Shown here: one piece after another, positions 60,740 through 64,000 of the stretch
How positions within the stretch are numbered: position 1 is the stretch's first letter
How the letters are laid out: every line of letters begins with the position of its first letter
Assembly: GCF_040436345.1 (NCBI RefSeq)
Contig: NC_133232.1
Location: 26,628,315-26,692,314, forward strand
DNA length: 64,000 nt
Reading direction: 5' to 3'
Origin: Pagrus major
Taxonomy: Eukaryota; Chordata; Actinopteri; Spariformes; Sparidae
Position numbers and translations under genes: made by a program
The notes under the pieces: model-generated
Seen by the model: only the letters and a program-made list of their open reading frames with translations
Database searches by the model: none
What the model was told of the DNA's origin: nothing

Positions 60740-60990
60740 TAACTGAGTACTTTACTCATGTACTGCACTCAAGTCCTTTTTTGCGGTACTTGTACTTTAC
60801 TTGAGTATTTCCATTTTCTGCTACTTTATACTTCCTCCCCACACTTCACATACATAAAAATGTATGTATAATTTTATTTTTATTTGTACTTTTGATACTC
60901 CAGTACATTTAATATCAGATACTTTAAGACCTTTACTCAAGTATTATTTATATGGATGACTTTCACTTTTACCAAAGTAATATTTTACGT
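60740..60990 (+). repeat. TACTTAAGTACATTTA family copy
   Basis: Contains ACTCAAGTCC, CTTGTACTTTACTTGAGTAT, TCTGCTACTTTATACTTC, ATATCAGATACTTTAAGACC and GGATGACTTTCACTTTTACC in the order typical of this teleost family. Noncoding. Confidence 0.65.
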
Positions 60991-63040
60991 TATACGATGT
61001 CTTTCTTTTCAAATCAAAACTTTTGAGGAAAGAAAAACACATCTGCTTTTTAAAAATGAACATTTTAATTCAAAAGCAATGGAACACACCAACGCTTAAT
61101 TCATTATACTCAGGGGTTTTGTTTATGCAGCTTTATTTGGATAATGCACTTATTATTAAGTATATATTTTTGTGTTTTGCTGCTTTGGTGACTTCTCTGC
61201 TTGTGCTACTGTTACACAACATTGTAAACACTCTATATGTCACATAACTCTATTCTAAGACACAATAAAAACGTAATACCATGTTAACTGTTCCAAACCC
61301 AGCTCTGCCTCAGTCTGGTTAAGATCTTATTTGGGGTTAACAATTTTAATGACCAACCTTTTAAAAACCCTGTCCCTCAGTAATATAAATAAACAGATGG
61401 ATGACCAGTGTTATTTTTATCTATCTTTATGTTGCCCTGTACACAGCTACCAGTCAGCCTGTCAGCCCCGGTCTCCCTTTGAGGATTAGTATGAACACAT
61501 ATGATGACAGTGACAGCAATAAGTAACACATGAGATGCATTTACATGGATATCAAAATGTCACAATAATCCCCAATAATCCACATTAATCCAGGCATTTT
61601 AACGATTTTTACTGTATGTCGATGACAAATGATTTCTACAGAATGGTACATCAAACATGATTCTGTCTTTACAGGTAGGTTCAGGTGTGTGGTTGGGTTG
61701 GTTACTTTGTGGGAGCTGGAAAATTGATTTAGCACAGCTGTTCTGTTGTTGTAAGCGGTGCTGGGTCAGGCATGTGTGAGATGACCAATCAGAGCAGACT
61801 AGGGGCCTTAAAGAGACAGGCGCTAAAACAGAGCATGTACAGTGCTGAAGCATTAAATCATGTAAACCTGTTTTGTAGTAAAATAGGTTTACAGGATAGG
61901 TTCACATTTTTGAACCTTCAAACAGCAAAACATCGTCTTAAATTCAGCTGACGCTAGTATGACACCGAGTCGGCCGAGTCAATTAGAGGCAGCGGAGGAC
62001 GCTCTTCCTCTATTTTCGTGAGGCAAGAGGGATAAAGTAGTAATTGGTTGAAATAAAACATTAACCAATCTCAGTAACATTTATAAAATAATTTCTCTAG
62101 TGTAAAATAACATCAGAATCAGCTTTATTGGCAAAGTATTTGTACACAAACAGGGAATTTGACTCTGGTTAAGTTTGCTAACATGAGACAGGATTCCTCC
62201 TGTCCTCTCCAATTTCTTGAGTCACCAGCCGCGACTCTGTGCATTCATGGACCGTGTTGGATCCATGTGAAGGGATAGTAACAGGAAGCAGGACATTCTT
62301 ACAGTGGGTTGTCTAACAGACTTCTAAAACCTCATATTAGCTTCAGGAGAAGAGTGATTGTCACAAACGACAGGCCAAACAAACGGTATGATATCATTTG
62401 TGCTTAACTGTTCATATCAGGCAGCCACAGTTTATAATTAAAACATTCATTAAATTGATACAGATTTATGTGTTGTTGATACAACTTTTTACAAGTGACC
62501 ATTTTGGACGCTTCTGTGGAAGCAAGTTCATTGTCCTCGATATGAGAATCGCCAGCTGCACATTCCTGGAAGATGTGCAAAGACCAGCCAGTATTACATG
62601 CTATTTTTCAATCTGTAGCATAATTAGTCCTGGGTTTTGTAAAAAAACAAAATTAAAAAATTAAAATTAAAAAAAGGACAGAGACGGGACATACACGATG
62701 CACGATACTGGATGTTAGCCGTTACAGATTTGCTGATATTTTCACTCCTTCTGGCTGATTGCAAAGCACATATTATTTTACACCTAATTGCAGAGAGCTT
62801 GAGGTCTTTCCTGTAGTGAAAAAAAGATATCATTACACGACTCTATTCTAAAACCATCATCAGCCGATACTGAAGATGTGCTGATAGTATCCTGCATCAC
62901 TAATATACAACAACACAACTTACTCACATATATAGTCAAAGTTTGTGTCCTTTAAAATAGCACTTAGACCTGGTGTAATCCCTGTGGAGTCCTTGTTCCT
63001 CATATCCACAGAGAAAAGAAAAGTTCCCCCCTTTTTGTAA
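60991..63040. other. Intergenic, one dispersed repeat
   Basis: AT-rich with no recognisable gene. At 62109-62170 CAGAATCAGCTTTATTGGCA and CACAAACAGGGAATTTGACT belong to a frequent fish retroposon tail. Confidence 0.45.
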
Positions 63041-63049
63041 ACAATCAAC

Positions 63050-63457
63050 TCATATCGTCTCATTGTCTGTGTGCAGATCAACAAGGACTTGCTCGAAGGA
63101 TGAAGAGGGGACCGAACTGAGCACCCCGGCTGGCGCTGGAGAGTCCTGCCGGGGCGGAGTGGGTCGCGGCCAGCGCTCGTTGAACTTGACAAAAAAGAGC
63201 GGGTCTTTAAAGGGCCCTCCGTAGATGATGGCCTGCATCAGGTAGACGAGTGCCACGACCATGAAGCTGATGAGGAAAAAGGGGATAAAGGGCCTCAGGT
63301 GGTCCCAGGCCACCCAGAACCCGTAGCCAAGGCCACCGAACCCTGTCTGGTTCCCAGTGTGGGAAGTGTGGCGGGAGGAGTCCGGGACTGGAGTGCGACT
63401 GTGGGACTCGTCATCTGAGTTTGAAGAGGACAGACCACGGACATCAACTGAAGCCAT
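63050..63457 (-). CDS. Single-pass membrane protein, unidentified
   Basis: The minus-strand frame from the ATG at 63457 gives 135 residues: a polar Ser-rich N-terminal part (SSSNSDDESHSRTPVPDSS), one strong membrane segment (FIPFFLISFMVVALVYLMQ), then a short Pro-rich tail ending DLHTDNETI. The frame is open about 14 codons farther upstream, so this may be the last exon of a longer gene extending past 64000. The near C-terminal hydrophobic helix followed by GGPF loosely resembles inner-nuclear-membrane LEM proteins (emerin, LAP2), but no LEM domain is visible. I do not recognise the gene. The low-complexity-free sequence and long frame argue that it is real. Confidence 0.45.
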   Translation of the reverse strand: MASVDVRGLSSSNSDDESHSRTPVPDSSRHTSHTGNQTGFGGLGYGFWVAWDHLRPFIPFFLISFMVVALVYLMQAIIYGGPFKDPLFFVKFNERWPRPTPPRQDSPAPAGVLSSVPSSSFEQVLVDLHTDNETI

Positions 63458-63885
63458 GAGGTTCGAGGCTGAACAGTTCCTTTGCACTTCTTCAACTGTT
63501 CGTACTCACGTTCCTCCACAGATCAGTCCCAGATCATTAGGAAGGAGGGCCACACATAATCTCCCAGTGGTGTGTTTCCACGTCATGCATGGCAAGACAA
63601 GCAGTGGTGCCCCTAATGTAGCCCAGCTGTGATGACTCTGGTGTTAATTCCTCACAACGATCATTCCTCTCTGAACATGTGCAGTATTCCTTTGGTCTTA
63701 TCCTCCCGGCGTTTTTTTTCACACAGAACTCGTGTGCTTAAGTTTAAAGTTGCTGCTTCTATTTGAGCTCGAGACAGCGTTAGATGGGAAATGAAGAACA
63801 GCGGGGGAGCCCTAAATAGATATGACACCAAATGACACAGGGAGGGAGGGAGAATCTGCTGCGTTTGGTGGTCTCAAATTTAAGG

Positions 63886-63889
<4 letters not shown>

Positions 63890-63954
<65 letters not shown>
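63890..63954 (+). repeat. (TG)n microsatellite
   Basis: Uninterrupted TG run of about 32 units near the right edge of the window. Confidence 0.92.
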
Positions 63955-63956
<2 letters not shown>

Positions 63957-64000
63957 GTTACAAACATTACGCACACCCAGTGACTAACACAGTTATGCAC

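Noticed and set aside
1-64000. Endogenous retrovirus, Polinton or other capsid-bearing element
   Set aside because: I found no gag, pol, env or capsid-like frame and no LTR pair anywhere in the window.

Overview
This is teleost fish nuclear DNA, probably from a spiny-rayed (percomorph) lineage. Genes are split by short GT-AG introns, the lens crystallin and CaBP proteins read as fish orthologues, long CA/TG microsatellites are common, and the DNA between genes carries repeat families that I recognise from teleosts (TTAA-flanked MITEs, the TACTTAAGTACATTTA family, LINE tails). I saw no bacterial genes, CRISPR array, rRNA, tRNA or recognisable endogenous virus.

Layout, left to right: (1) mif on the minus strand (1470-3273), sharing an upstream region that holds a perfect NRF1 palindrome with a four-coding-exon C2H2 zinc finger gene on the plus strand (4297-7934), whose first coding intron is a ~975-bp pyrimidine tract. 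(2) Two tandem minus-strand genes for secreted ENDOD1-like nucleases (8637-10387 and 12426-14298), the first tail-to-tail with the zinc finger gene. (3) A TRIM (RING, B-box, coiled coil, PRY-SPRY) gene on the plus strand (18254-24008). (4) A 3.2-kb near-perfect palindrome (24888-28052) enclosing eleven 164-bp tandem units, next to a broken THAP-domain exon and a 28-bp palindrome centred on a CRE. (5) A large plus-strand CaBP2-like EF-hand gene (32053-46051) with two alternative starts. (6) The lens pair crybb1 (minus, 48029-49048) and cryba4 (plus, 51562-52662), head-to-head as in mammals. (7) btbd18 on the minus strand (54854-59186). (8) The coding end of an unidentified single-pass membrane protein on the minus strand (63050-63457).

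Exon models come from splice signals, reading phase and protein similarity recalled from memory; each coding model closes in frame. The genes do not form one pathway. Local relationships are the shared mif/zinc finger and crystallin intergenic regions, the ENDOD1 tandem duplication and the two-start CaBP gene. The part most worth attention is the 24.67-28.51 kb palindrome, array and THAP block, which looks like a composite foldback DNA element whose array unit may derive from its own subterminal sequence.
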